From the NCBI GenBank assembly GCA_005116965.1, contig SWDG01000025.1:266778-299782 (forward strand): a stretch of DNA of 33,005 bases, written 5' to 3'. Numbering within the stretch: the stretch's first letter is position 1; the number at the start of each line of letters is the position of its first letter. The position numbers and the translations under genes are program-made. The stretch comes from Nitrospira sp. GTDB lineage: Bacteria > Nitrospirota > Nitrospiria > Nitrospirales > Nitrospiraceae. Below, piece by piece: positions 26,944 through 33,005 of the stretch. Under the pieces are notes generated by a model. That model had not been told where the DNA came from, did no database searches, and was given only the letters and a program-made list of their open reading frames with translations.

Positions 26944-26979
26944 CTCTGAAAGGTTTCAATGCTCTGAAAGGTTTCAATG
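26944..26979 (+). repeat. 18-base perfect tandem repeat, two copies
   Basis: CTCTGAAAGGTTTCAATG occurs twice without a gap (26944-26961 and 26962-26979), about 70-100 bases upstream of the secreted-protein gene. Each unit contains the near-palindrome GAAAGGTTTC. The surrounding DNA is AT-rich. Protein-binding site duplication or simple replication slippage are both possible. Confidence 0.85.
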
Positions 26980-27046
26980 CTTTCCTTACCCGTCAAACTG
27001 GTCAAGTTTGGTTGACTTCAAGGGATTTCAATTAGAGAATGTTGTC

Positions 27047-28051
27047 ATGCTTCGAAACTATTCGTGTTTCTCATATATAAGACCGTTTCTGTTCCTCACC
27101 CTTCCGTTCCTCTGCCTGGAACAAGCCGATGCAAAGGACTTCAATCTGGATAATCCGCTCAACCAACCGGCACCGGTCTATTGGTGCTCGAGCAAGACGC
27201 CCGATCAACAGATTGCAACGAAAAAAGGCCCTGGATGCGAGCCGCTCTACGACACACAGTCCGTAGAAGCGTTCAAGGAAAAGGCACGTCGACAGGGCTT
27301 CGATCTTCCCGACCGTGACCTCATAAAAATCGTGGAGCTACAGAATGCAGCGTCGAGATTTTCGGATCGCTACCGGACGTTTGTCTCGTGCTGCCTGACC
27401 GAAGGGGATGCCCCTGATAAAGTCGTGGACCTCATCGATGAGGCAAACCACATTCTCAAAGCCGTCCAACAAAAAGGCATCTACAATTCAGGCACATTTG
27501 CCCGCCAATATACTCTCAGCGAAACAGTTGGGACGGTCGTACGTGCACGTGAGGACCTCTTTAGACTACGGGAACGGCTAGACAAGCTCACGGAGGCTCA
27601 GAATAATCTCGGCGAAGTCGACTACGAGCGCAGCGGCTTAGTGAGGACGCAGATCCAAGAGGAAGAAGAAGCGATTAGGAAACAGTTCAAGGCCAAGAAG
27701 GTGCCCTCAGCGGCCCCAACGGGAATGGATATACAAGATACGACACTGCGCTCACGAATCGGAGGAGGCATCGAAGATACCAAGCTGAATGCCAACTTCG
27801 GTGCAGATATCGGAGCCTCAGCTTCCCCTTACAGCAATGTGAATGAATCGCTCCGCCCACGCAGAGGAGAGGCGGTCCACGACAGTCACCTCCCGCATCG
27901 ACCGGGAACGGATATCCAGGATACCTCGATGCCCAGTAGTCCAGGCTTTGAAGTTGACAACGCCCAAAATCGTGACGGGACTTCGTCTGTTCAACGCCGA
28001 GGGGTCGGCGCCGCTATCGGTGATTCCGACTTGAATAGCAAGAGGCGATAG
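27047..28051 (+). CDS. Secreted protein of unknown function with C-terminal G-x-x-I-x-D-[ST]-x-L repeats
   Basis: 334 residues from ATG 27047, chosen because it places a signal peptide first: hydrophobic core FLFLTLPFLCL (14-24) and an A-D-A cleavage site after residue 29. An open reading extends upstream to 26903 but would bury the signal. The mature part has cysteines at 47, 64, 115 and 116, a mostly helical and charged middle (about 70-220, with a coiled-coil-like LFRLRERLDKLTEAQNNL), then a low-complexity tail. The tail carries a degenerate 13-16 residue motif at 226-239, 240-252, 274-287, 287-300 and 319-334. I recognise no domain. It is probably exported to the periplasm or beyond. It ends eight bases from the convergent lipoprotein gene. 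No convincing promoter or ribosome-binding site was found. Confidence 0.75.
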   Translation: MLRNYSCFSYIRPFLFLTLPFLCLEQADAKDFNLDNPLNQPAPVYWCSSKTPDQQIATKKGPGCEPLYDTQSVEAFKEKARRQGFDLPDRDLIKIVELQNAASRFSDRYRTFVSCCLTEGDAPDKVVDLIDEANHILKAVQQKGIYNSGTFARQYTLSETVGTVVRAREDLFRLRERLDKLTEAQNNLGEVDYERSGLVRTQIQEEEEAIRKQFKAKKVPSAAPTGMDIQDTTLRSRIGGGIEDTKLNANFGADIGASASPYSNVNESLRPRRGEAVHDSHLPHRPGTDIQDTSMPSSPGFEVDNAQNRDGTSSVQRRGVGAAIGDSDLNSKRR

Positions 28052-28059
28052 CACTCACC

Positions 28060-29076
28060 TCAAGGTTTTCCTCCCACCACAGGCATCGGCTCCCAGTTCT
28101 CCCCCGCATCCTTACTGCGATAGAGACCACTCCCATTTGTGCCGGCATAGAACGCCGTCGGATCCGCTTCGCTTTGTGCAATGGTCCTGATATTGGTGGT
28201 CGCCAACCCCTTGTTGAGCACCACCCACGTGCTCCCACCATCTTCACTCCGATGCACGCCATCTCGTCCCGTGATGTAGATCACGCCTCGACGCGTTCGG
28301 TCAAGCACCATGGCAATGATCATCTGATCGACAAGCGATTCTCCGATTCGATTCCAACCCTTGGCCGCATCCGTTGTTTTATAGAGCCCTGCAAGCGTGG
28401 CAGCGTAGACGGTATCGGGCTCGTATGGATCGACCTGTATGGAGGTGACATTCAGCGCCCGAGACGTTTTCACCATATTCGGCGGCACCAACCCGTTGTT
28501 CACTTTTACCCAATGACCGGCCTGATCCATCGACTTGTAGACGCCGCCGCTGGTTCCAGCGTATAGAATGGACGGCCTGGTCGGATCGATGCCCAACGTC
28601 ACAACCATCAACACTTCTTTCATACCATCCATTTTCTTCGTCCATTGTTCGCCGCCATTCTTGGTTTCAAACACACCCATCGTTGTCGCGAGAAAAATGT
28701 GCTGTGCGTCGGCAGGATCGAAGAGGAACTGATTCACCACGGACGTAATGGTCGCATCATCGAGACCCGATCGCATTGAAGTCCAACGCTGTCCGCCATC
28801 ATGGCTTTTGTAAACGGCATCGCCCTTCGTTCCCGCATACACGGTCGCGGGATAAACGGGATCGATTGCCATAGCGATCACACGGGAATAGCTCATTCCT
28901 TGAGAAAGGTTTGTCCATGTCTGGCCGGCATCACGGGTCTTATAGATGTAGTCGTTCGTCGCGACGTAGATGATATCGGGATTCTTCGGATGGAGCTGGA
29001 TGAGAACGATCGGATCACTGCGATCGCAGCCGAAGAGTGAGGCGGCAAGAACGAGGAGCAGGAGAAGGTTTCTCAT
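28060..29076 (-). CDS. Asp-box (BNR/YCF48-like) beta-propeller lipoprotein
   Basis: 338 residues from ATG 29076, chosen because it gives a lipoprotein signal: MRNLLLLLVLAASLFGC with C17 as the lipidated cysteine. An in-frame start at 29124 would put 16 polar residues in front. The rest contains seven Asp-box-like repeats (D-x-G-x-x-W) near residues 49, 93, 140, 185, 236, 279 and 323 (for example RDAGQTW, HDGGQRW, EDGGSTW, KDAGENW). Each is preceded by a Y-A-G/A-T-type strand such as TVYAGT. That fits a seven-bladed propeller related to sortilin/YCF48 domains, a scaffold for protein or ligand binding rather than a predicted enzyme. It lies downstream of yajQ on the same strand, separated by a large palindrome. 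Confidence 0.85.
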   Translation of the reverse strand: MRNLLLLLVLAASLFGCDRSDPIVLIQLHPKNPDIIYVATNDYIYKTRDAGQTWTNLSQGMSYSRVIAMAIDPVYPATVYAGTKGDAVYKSHDGGQRWTSMRSGLDDATITSVVNQFLFDPADAQHIFLATTMGVFETKNGGEQWTKKMDGMKEVLMVVTLGIDPTRPSILYAGTSGGVYKSMDQAGHWVKVNNGLVPPNMVKTSRALNVTSIQVDPYEPDTVYAATLAGLYKTTDAAKGWNRIGESLVDQMIIAMVLDRTRRGVIYITGRDGVHRSEDGGSTWVVLNKGLATTNIRTIAQSEADPTAFYAGTNGSGLYRSKDAGENWEPMPVVGGKP

Positions 29077-29096
29077 GTGGGATCTTGAAGTTTCTT

Positions 29097-29222
29097 CAGG
29101 ATGCTCAAACGGGCTATCCAACAAGGCCGCAGGGAGAGTCGGACGCTGAAGCGCGGTCTGTTTTGCACGTTGAGGTCGGCGATCGACCGAGAACGCAGTT
29201 GGGAGCCCGTTTCAGCATCCTG
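29097..29222. repeat. 126-base imperfect palindrome between yajQ and the lipoprotein gene
   Basis: The 19-base arms at 29097-29115 (containing GGATGCTCAAACGGGCT) and 29204-29222 (containing AGCCCGTTTCAGCATCC) pair at 18 of 19 positions; the exception is C29106 against C29213. Five more pairs follow inward (CCAAC 29118-29122 with GTTGG 29198-29202). Inside lies a smaller hairpin, GGTCG-GCGAT-CGACC. The element begins one base past the yajQ stop and ends 20 bases before the lipoprotein ATG, so it fills the intergenic space. It resembles an intergenic mobile or REP-like palindrome. I have an unverified impression that similar elements recur in Nitrospira genomes. Confidence 0.85.
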
Positions 29223-29223
29223 T

Positions 29224-29721
29224 CTATCGATAGTTCGTGAACTGCAGATCGACCTCGAAATTTTTCCCCTTCAAGAACGCGATCGCCGACTGCAATTCGT
29301 CTTTGCTCTTGCCTTGTACACGCAGTTGCTCCCCCTGAATCTGCGCTTGGACTTTCACCTTCGAATCTTTGAGTGCCTTCGTAATTTCCTTTGCCTTTTC
29401 TGAGGTGAGGCCGCTCTGAATCTTCGCCGTCTGCCGCACCGTTCCGCTCAACGCCGGCTCCACCGCCCCAAAGTCGAACGCCTTCAGCGACACCCCACGC
29501 TTCACGCACTTCCCTTTGATGATCTCCTGTACGGCATTCAGCTTATATTCATCATCCGACACGACGACCAATTCCTTTTCTTTCTCCTTCAGCGTGATCT
29601 CGGTCTTTGAGTCCTTGAAATCGAATCGCTGTTTGACTTCCTTCGTCGCCTGTTCCAGCGCATTCTTGAGTTCCTGCATGTTCACTTCAGACACCACATC
29701 GAATGAAAACTGATCAGCCAC
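29224..29721 (-). CDS. yajQ: YajQ-family nucleotide/c-di-GMP-binding protein
   Basis: 165 residues, the normal length. It begins with the family signature FSFDVVSEVNMQELKNALEQ and continues EVKQRFDFKDSKTEI, the LVVVSDDEYKL strand, KRGVSLKAFDFGAVEPALSG and IKSGL-like IQSGLTSEKAKEITKALKDS; the end is FEVDLQFTNYR. Two ferredoxin-like subdomains are expected. Homologues bind cyclic di-GMP or nucleic acid, and in Xanthomonas act with a transcription factor. The function in this organism is unknown. The GTG start at 29721 has a strong GAGGAGGA upstream. It is followed by the palindrome and the lipoprotein gene. Confidence 0.95.
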   Translation of the reverse strand: MADQFSFDVVSEVNMQELKNALEQATKEVKQRFDFKDSKTEITLKEKEKELVVVSDDEYKLNAVQEIIKGKCVKRGVSLKAFDFGAVEPALSGTVRQTAKIQSGLTSEKAKEITKALKDSKVKVQAQIQGEQLRVQGKSKDELQSAIAFLKGKNFEVDLQFTNYR

Positions 29722-29868
29722 GATTTCCTCCTCCTCTTACTCTCAAAGTCCAAAGATCGTCTCGGTCGGTCTCCTACTGCGCGCCTGCACCGAGCGCCGC
29801 CCTTAACTTATGAATATGACAAACCTTGCGTGCGCGGTGCGCGAGCACGGGAGGCTGACCGGGACGCT

Positions 29869-31881
29869 CTAACAGCACCCTGTCCCAGGCGGTAGCTTGA
29901 AGCACCTCTGTTCGTCATCGTGTTGACAAATCGCCGTTTGCATCCGCCCTGCTGATCCTCCCCCTGCCATCACAACAACCTCGCTCGATGTAAACGGCTT
30001 CTTCAAGACCACATAGCCATACCACTGCCTCAAACTGTCGCTCAAGACAATCAAACCCAGCACCGCAACCAGTGCCACCAGCACGGCATCCAGATAGAGC
30101 GAAAAGGCTTGTCCAGCCGCCAATGTTCCAGCCTTCTTCAAGAACATCCAAAACATCTCATACGATCCAGTCAATGTAATCATCCCCACGAAGAGCATCG
30201 GCAGCACTGTGACCCACAGATAAGAAGACTTCCACATCTTGATCAACACGGTAGTTCCGATGCAAAGAGCCAGCGTGCCCAATAATTGATTTGCAGCACC
30301 AAACATCGGCCAAATCGTCGAAATGCTTCCTGTTCCGATCAGATAGGCCCAGGCACCCACGACCACACCGCTGCTCAACATCACACCCGGCATCCAGTTC
30401 ATTCGGCGAAAGGGCGCATAGACCCGTCCTGCCATTTCCTGGATAAGATATCGTCCCACACGCGTGCCCGTATCAATCGTCGTCAGGATGAAGAGCGCTT
30501 CAAATACGAGCGCGAATTGATACCAGTAGGCCATCAGACCGGCCATGCCGGGCAAGGCTGAAAAGATCGACGCCATGCCGACGGCCAAAGACACAGCCCC
30601 GCCTGGGCGTCCCGCCACATCCACCTCGACCATTTGTGACAGTTCAGCGATTCGCGACGGGGCAAAACCCATCGCCGCCAATGCATCTGCACCCAATGTC
30701 GTATTGATCGCCAGGTAGTCGCCAGGAATCAGCACCGAGGCCGCGATCAACGCCATGACACCGACAAAACTTTCCAGCAACATCGCCGCGTACCCCACCA
30801 CCGCCTGCGACTCCTGCTCAATCATCTTCGGCGTCGTACCGGACGAGACCAGTGAATGGAATCCTGAGATTGCCCCGCAGGCGATCGTGATAAAGAGGAA
30901 CGGGAAGAGCGTGCCTGGAATAATCGGCCCGCCGCCATTCGCAAACTGTGTCACACGCGGCATCTCGATCGTCGGTGCCATGAGGATCACACCAAAGCCG
31001 AGCAGGAAGACCACGCCGAGTTTCATGAAGGTGGAGAGATAGCCACGCGGCACCAGCAACATCCAACCGGGCAGTACTGACGCAAGAAAGCCATAGCCAG
31101 CTAGCAGCCAGATCAGCGCTGGCCTGTCAAACTCGAAGAGCCACGCATAGGACGATTGCGCCACCACACGGCCGTACAGCACGGCGGCGATCAGGAGAAC
31201 CACGCCAAGTAGTGACACTTCCGCAACCGCACCGGGCCGAAACTTTTGAAGATAGAAGCCCATGAGGAGACCAATCGGAATCGTCATCGCGATCGTGAAC
31301 GTGCCCCAGGCATTGTGGTAGAGCGCATTCACCACGGCGAATCCAAGACCAGCCAGAGCCACCACGACAATAAAGAGCACCGCCACTGCCGTCGCCGTGC
31401 CGGTGACAGAGCCCAGTTCATCGTGGGCAATCTCGGGCAACGAACGTCCGTTGCGACGCATCGAGGCGACGAGAATGATGAAATCTTGTACCGCCCCAGC
31501 GAGCACCGCCCCGATCACCAGCCAGAGAAACCCCGGCACAAATCCGAATTGCGCCGCTAACACCGGACCAAGCAAAGGCCCCGCACCTGCAATTGCCGCG
31601 AAGTGATGGCCAAAGAGGACGACCTTATTGGTCGGATGGAAGTTGACCCCGTCGTTCAACCGCACCGCTGGCGTGACGTGTTGATTGTTCAGTCCGACTA
31701 CCTGCCTGGCCAGCCAGCGACCATAGAACCGATAGGCCAGCACATAGATGCAGGTCGCCGCGACGACAAGCCAGAGGCCATTCACTTTTTCGTTTGGATT
31801 GACGACGCCGACCACGTGAGCCAGCGCAAACGCACCGAGGAGAGAGAGCAGGACCCAGAGCAGATTCATACCCACTTTCAT
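29869..31881 (-). CDS. cstA: CstA-family carbon starvation/pyruvate or peptide transporter
   Basis: About 670 residues from ATG 31881 (AGGA eight bases upstream); ATGs at 31890 and 31869 are alternatives. It is highly hydrophobic with many membrane segments. Family motifs include YRFYGRWLARQVVGL, the HPTNKVVLFGHHFAAIAGAG stretch followed by PLLGPVLAAQFGF, GAVQDFIIL, GFHSLVSSGTTPKMIEQES, and MFGAANQLLGTLALC. E. coli CstA and BtsT (YjiY) take up peptides or pyruvate when carbon is short; the substrate here is not decided by sequence. It is monocistronic or leads into yajQ after 147 bases. The last about 20 residues, with a CQHDDEQRCF stretch and terminal CC, look unlike the core. Confidence 0.93.
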   Translation of the reverse strand: MKVGMNLLWVLLSLLGAFALAHVVGVVNPNEKVNGLWLVVAATCIYVLAYRFYGRWLARQVVGLNNQHVTPAVRLNDGVNFHPTNKVVLFGHHFAAIAGAGPLLGPVLAAQFGFVPGFLWLVIGAVLAGAVQDFIILVASMRRNGRSLPEIAHDELGSVTGTATAVAVLFIVVVALAGLGFAVVNALYHNAWGTFTIAMTIPIGLLMGFYLQKFRPGAVAEVSLLGVVLLIAAVLYGRVVAQSSYAWLFEFDRPALIWLLAGYGFLASVLPGWMLLVPRGYLSTFMKLGVVFLLGFGVILMAPTIEMPRVTQFANGGGPIIPGTLFPFLFITIACGAISGFHSLVSSGTTPKMIEQESQAVVGYAAMLLESFVGVMALIAASVLIPGDYLAINTTLGADALAAMGFAPSRIAELSQMVEVDVAGRPGGAVSLAVGMASIFSALPGMAGLMAYWYQFALVFEALFILTTIDTGTRVGRYLIQEMAGRVYAPFRRMNWMPGVMLSSGVVVGAWAYLIGTGSISTIWPMFGAANQLLGTLALCIGTTVLIKMWKSSYLWVTVLPMLFVGMITLTGSYEMFWMFLKKAGTLAAGQAFSLYLDAVLVALVAVLGLIVLSDSLRQWYGYVVLKKPFTSSEVVVMAGGGSAGRMQTAICQHDDEQRCFKLPPGTGCC

Positions 31882-31975
31882 GCGCGGCATCCTAGCATAA
31901 TGGGGAAGGAATGGGCGCAGCGAGCTTGACCCTTGCTTAAGAGATCTCTACCTGCATTCTCAAATAGAACCCCGA

Positions 31976-32004
31976 TTGACACATGATTCGGATAAACGTA
32001 GGCT
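31976..32004 (+). promoter_or_regulatory. Possible promoter for the nuclease-ATPase locus
   Basis: A perfect TTGACA (31976-31981) is followed after 17 bases by TAGGCT (31999-32004, three of six). The -10 is weak. The spacing and position, about 50 bases before the chosen start codon, are reasonable. Confidence 0.4.
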
Positions 32005-32057
32005 TCTCGAACCGAGCTAATAGAATTTATGATGGGTATCTCCGGGAGTTATACATC

Positions 32058-32762
32058 ATGAGCACCTTCACGATAGACCAGTGCCACGCAGCTTTAGATC
32101 GACTCATTGAAAAGCATTCACAACTTACCCTGAGCGATGCCAACGAAGCTGAAACACGACTCAAGGTCATAGATAAAGTCCTGAGAGAAGTGCTTGGTTG
32201 GCAGGACGATGATCTTTCTGTAGAGGAAAGGTGTTCCGAAGATTCCAGAACGGTTTTTGCTGATTACATTGTAAGAACAGCAACTACCAGCCTAATCGTT
32301 GAAGCCAAAAAGGCAGGGGCAACATTTCTCCTTCCAACAAGTCAGAGATCAGGAAAATTAGGCGGTGCCCTCAAAGAAGGCGAGATGGGGGAGGCTATTC
32401 GCCAGGTTCGAGATTACTGCCGCATGAAACATATGCCCTTTGCAGTAGTGACAAACGGTAGTGCATGGATTGTCTTCCCAGCCATAAGAACCGATGAGAT
32501 AACCTTTGAGGATACTCAAGCACGAATATTTCGTAGTCTTATAGATATCAAGGAACGAATCGTTGAATTTTGGGAACTACTTTCTCGGCAGCGTGTCGCA
32601 GAAGGAAATCTTGAGCATGAGCTTCTTAGCCCTGAAAAGAACGTTTCCGCCAGACGGGTTCTATCACTCGTTAGAGAACCTGGTTTCAGGCTAGGACGAA
32701 ATGCACTCTACGAGCATATTGAGCCAGCCGTGAATGCTGCGCTAACGGATGAAGCTCTTTGA
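32058..32762 (+). CDS. HsdR_N-like PD-(D/E)XK nuclease domain protein, ended by an in-frame TGA
   Basis: 234 residues from ATG 32058, with GGGAG nine bases upstream; an in-frame extension to 31983 has no such site. The pattern matches the N-terminal nuclease domain of type I restriction R subunits: E32 (EAETRLKVIDKVLREVLGW), D69 (FADYIV), and E82-x-K84 (LIVEAKKAG), followed by the conserved segment QVRDYCRMKHMPFAVVTNGSA with a likely structural glutamine. No signal peptide or membrane segment. The remaining about 70 residues are helical (EHELLSPEKNVSARRVLSL, then ALYEHIEPAVNAAL). The reading frame continues past the TGA (32760-32762) into a P-loop protein, so this is probably the front half of a longer nuclease-ATPase. 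The local DNA is more AT-rich than the dcw cluster, suggesting transfer. Confidence 0.78.
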   Translation: MSTFTIDQCHAALDRLIEKHSQLTLSDANEAETRLKVIDKVLREVLGWQDDDLSVEERCSEDSRTVFADYIVRTATTSLIVEAKKAGATFLLPTSQRSGKLGGALKEGEMGEAIRQVRDYCRMKHMPFAVVTNGSAWIVFPAIRTDEITFEDTQARIFRSLIDIKERIVEFWELLSRQRVAEGNLEHELLSPEKNVSARRVLSLVREPGFRLGRNALYEHIEPAVNAALTDEAL

Positions 32763-33005
32763 AATGACCCCGAAGCCCTAAGACTTTGTTATGTGAAAAG
32801 TAGTGAGCGGCTCAAGTATGACTCTAGGCTACAAATGGTTGTGAGCGACGCCAAAACATATCTAGGTCATAAGACCACTCGCGTTCGATCTAGAAAATCC
32901 CAAGGCTATCTTGAAACACAAATTACTCAGGATGCTCCTGGAAGACCACGATTTATCCTAATCTTGGGAACCGTCGGGGCAGGGAAAACTACCTTTTTAC
33001 AGTAC
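32763..33005 (+). pseudogene. P-loop NTPase domain continuing in frame after the TGA (partial, runs off the window)
   Basis: Eighty-one codons without a stop follow the TGA at 32760-32762 in the same frame. The translation has NDPEALRLCYVKSSERLKYD, then a basic linker (KTTRVRSRKS), and ends in a Walker A motif GTVGAGKTT (32967-32993) preceded by a hydrophobic strand (FILILG). This is the layout expected of an ATPase joined to the nuclease domain. There is no well-placed start codon with a ribosome-binding site; a GTG at 32793 and an ATG at 32835 are in frame but unconvincing. It is therefore probably the back half of one gene interrupted by a nonsense codon. An independently translated second gene, or a sequencing error at the TGA, are the alternatives. 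The remainder lies beyond the window. Confidence 0.62.

Noticed and set aside
29828-29848. GC-rich hairpin CGTGC...GCACG between cstA and yajQ, considered as a cstA terminator
   Set aside because: The stem is only five bases plus mismatched pairs and no U-tract follows on the minus strand.
31940-31949. Palindrome AGAGATCTCT between cstA and the nuclease locus
   Set aside because: It is a ten-base palindrome with no associated promoter element; one such site is expected by chance.
1-33005. tRNA, rRNA, CRISPR array, insertion sequence or attachment site
   Set aside because: By eye none of the intergenic gaps shows a tRNA-like fold, regularly spaced repeats, a transposase frame or flanking target duplications; tRNAscan-SE and an IS search would confirm.

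Overview
The window reads as a chromosomal segment of a diderm bacterium whose peptidoglycan contains meso-diaminopimelate: MurE carries the DNPR specificity motif, there is a type IV pilus PilC with PilS/PilR, and there is a lipoprotein signal. Gene order and protein style suggest the phylum Nitrospirota (Nitrospira-like). That assignment is inference, because no 16S rRNA or other decisive marker is present.

Layout. Positions 1-3548 (minus strand): pilC, pilS and the 5' part of pilR, with a good sigma70-type promoter in front of pilC. Positions 3696-4709: a pgsA-like phospholipid synthase gene and a small unknown gene, transcribed divergently from two back-to-back promoters. Positions 4706-5842: a serine hydrolase of the beta-lactamase/esterase fold. 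Positions 5919-26768 (minus strand): one very long, tightly packed division and cell wall (dcw) cluster, read in transcription order rsmH, ftsL, ftsI, murE, murF, mraY, murD, ftsW, murG, murC, murB, ddl, ftsQ, ftsA, ftsZ, pgeF, yggS, proC, yggT, divIVA. A promoter at 26797-26824 fits its start. Almost all junctions are overlaps or gaps under 65 bases. The cluster makes the lipid-linked peptidoglycan precursor (MurB to MurF, Ddl, MraY, MurG), polymerises and crosslinks it at the septum (FtsW, FtsI), and builds the divisome (FtsL, FtsQ, FtsA, FtsZ). Its tail has the ylm-type order (pgeF, yggS, yggT, divIVA) familiar from Gram-positive bacteria, with proC in the position sepF usually holds.

Positions 27047-31881 hold four unrelated genes: a secreted protein with a repeated G-x-x-I-x-D-[ST]-x-L motif, a seven-repeat Asp-box lipoprotein, yajQ, and cstA. 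A 126-base imperfect palindrome fills the gap between yajQ and the lipoprotein gene. Positions 32058-33005 are visibly more AT-rich and look like accessory DNA. They encode a HsdR_N-like PD-(D/E)XK nuclease domain followed, in the same frame but after a TGA stop, by a P-loop NTPase that runs off the window. This is the best candidate for an unusual system here, either a defence nuclease-ATPase broken by a nonsense codon or a split two-part version of one.

I saw no rRNA, tRNA, CRISPR array or insertion sequence. No gene-free stretch exceeds 300 bases; the longest, 26769-27046, holds the dcw promoter and an 18-base tandem repeat.
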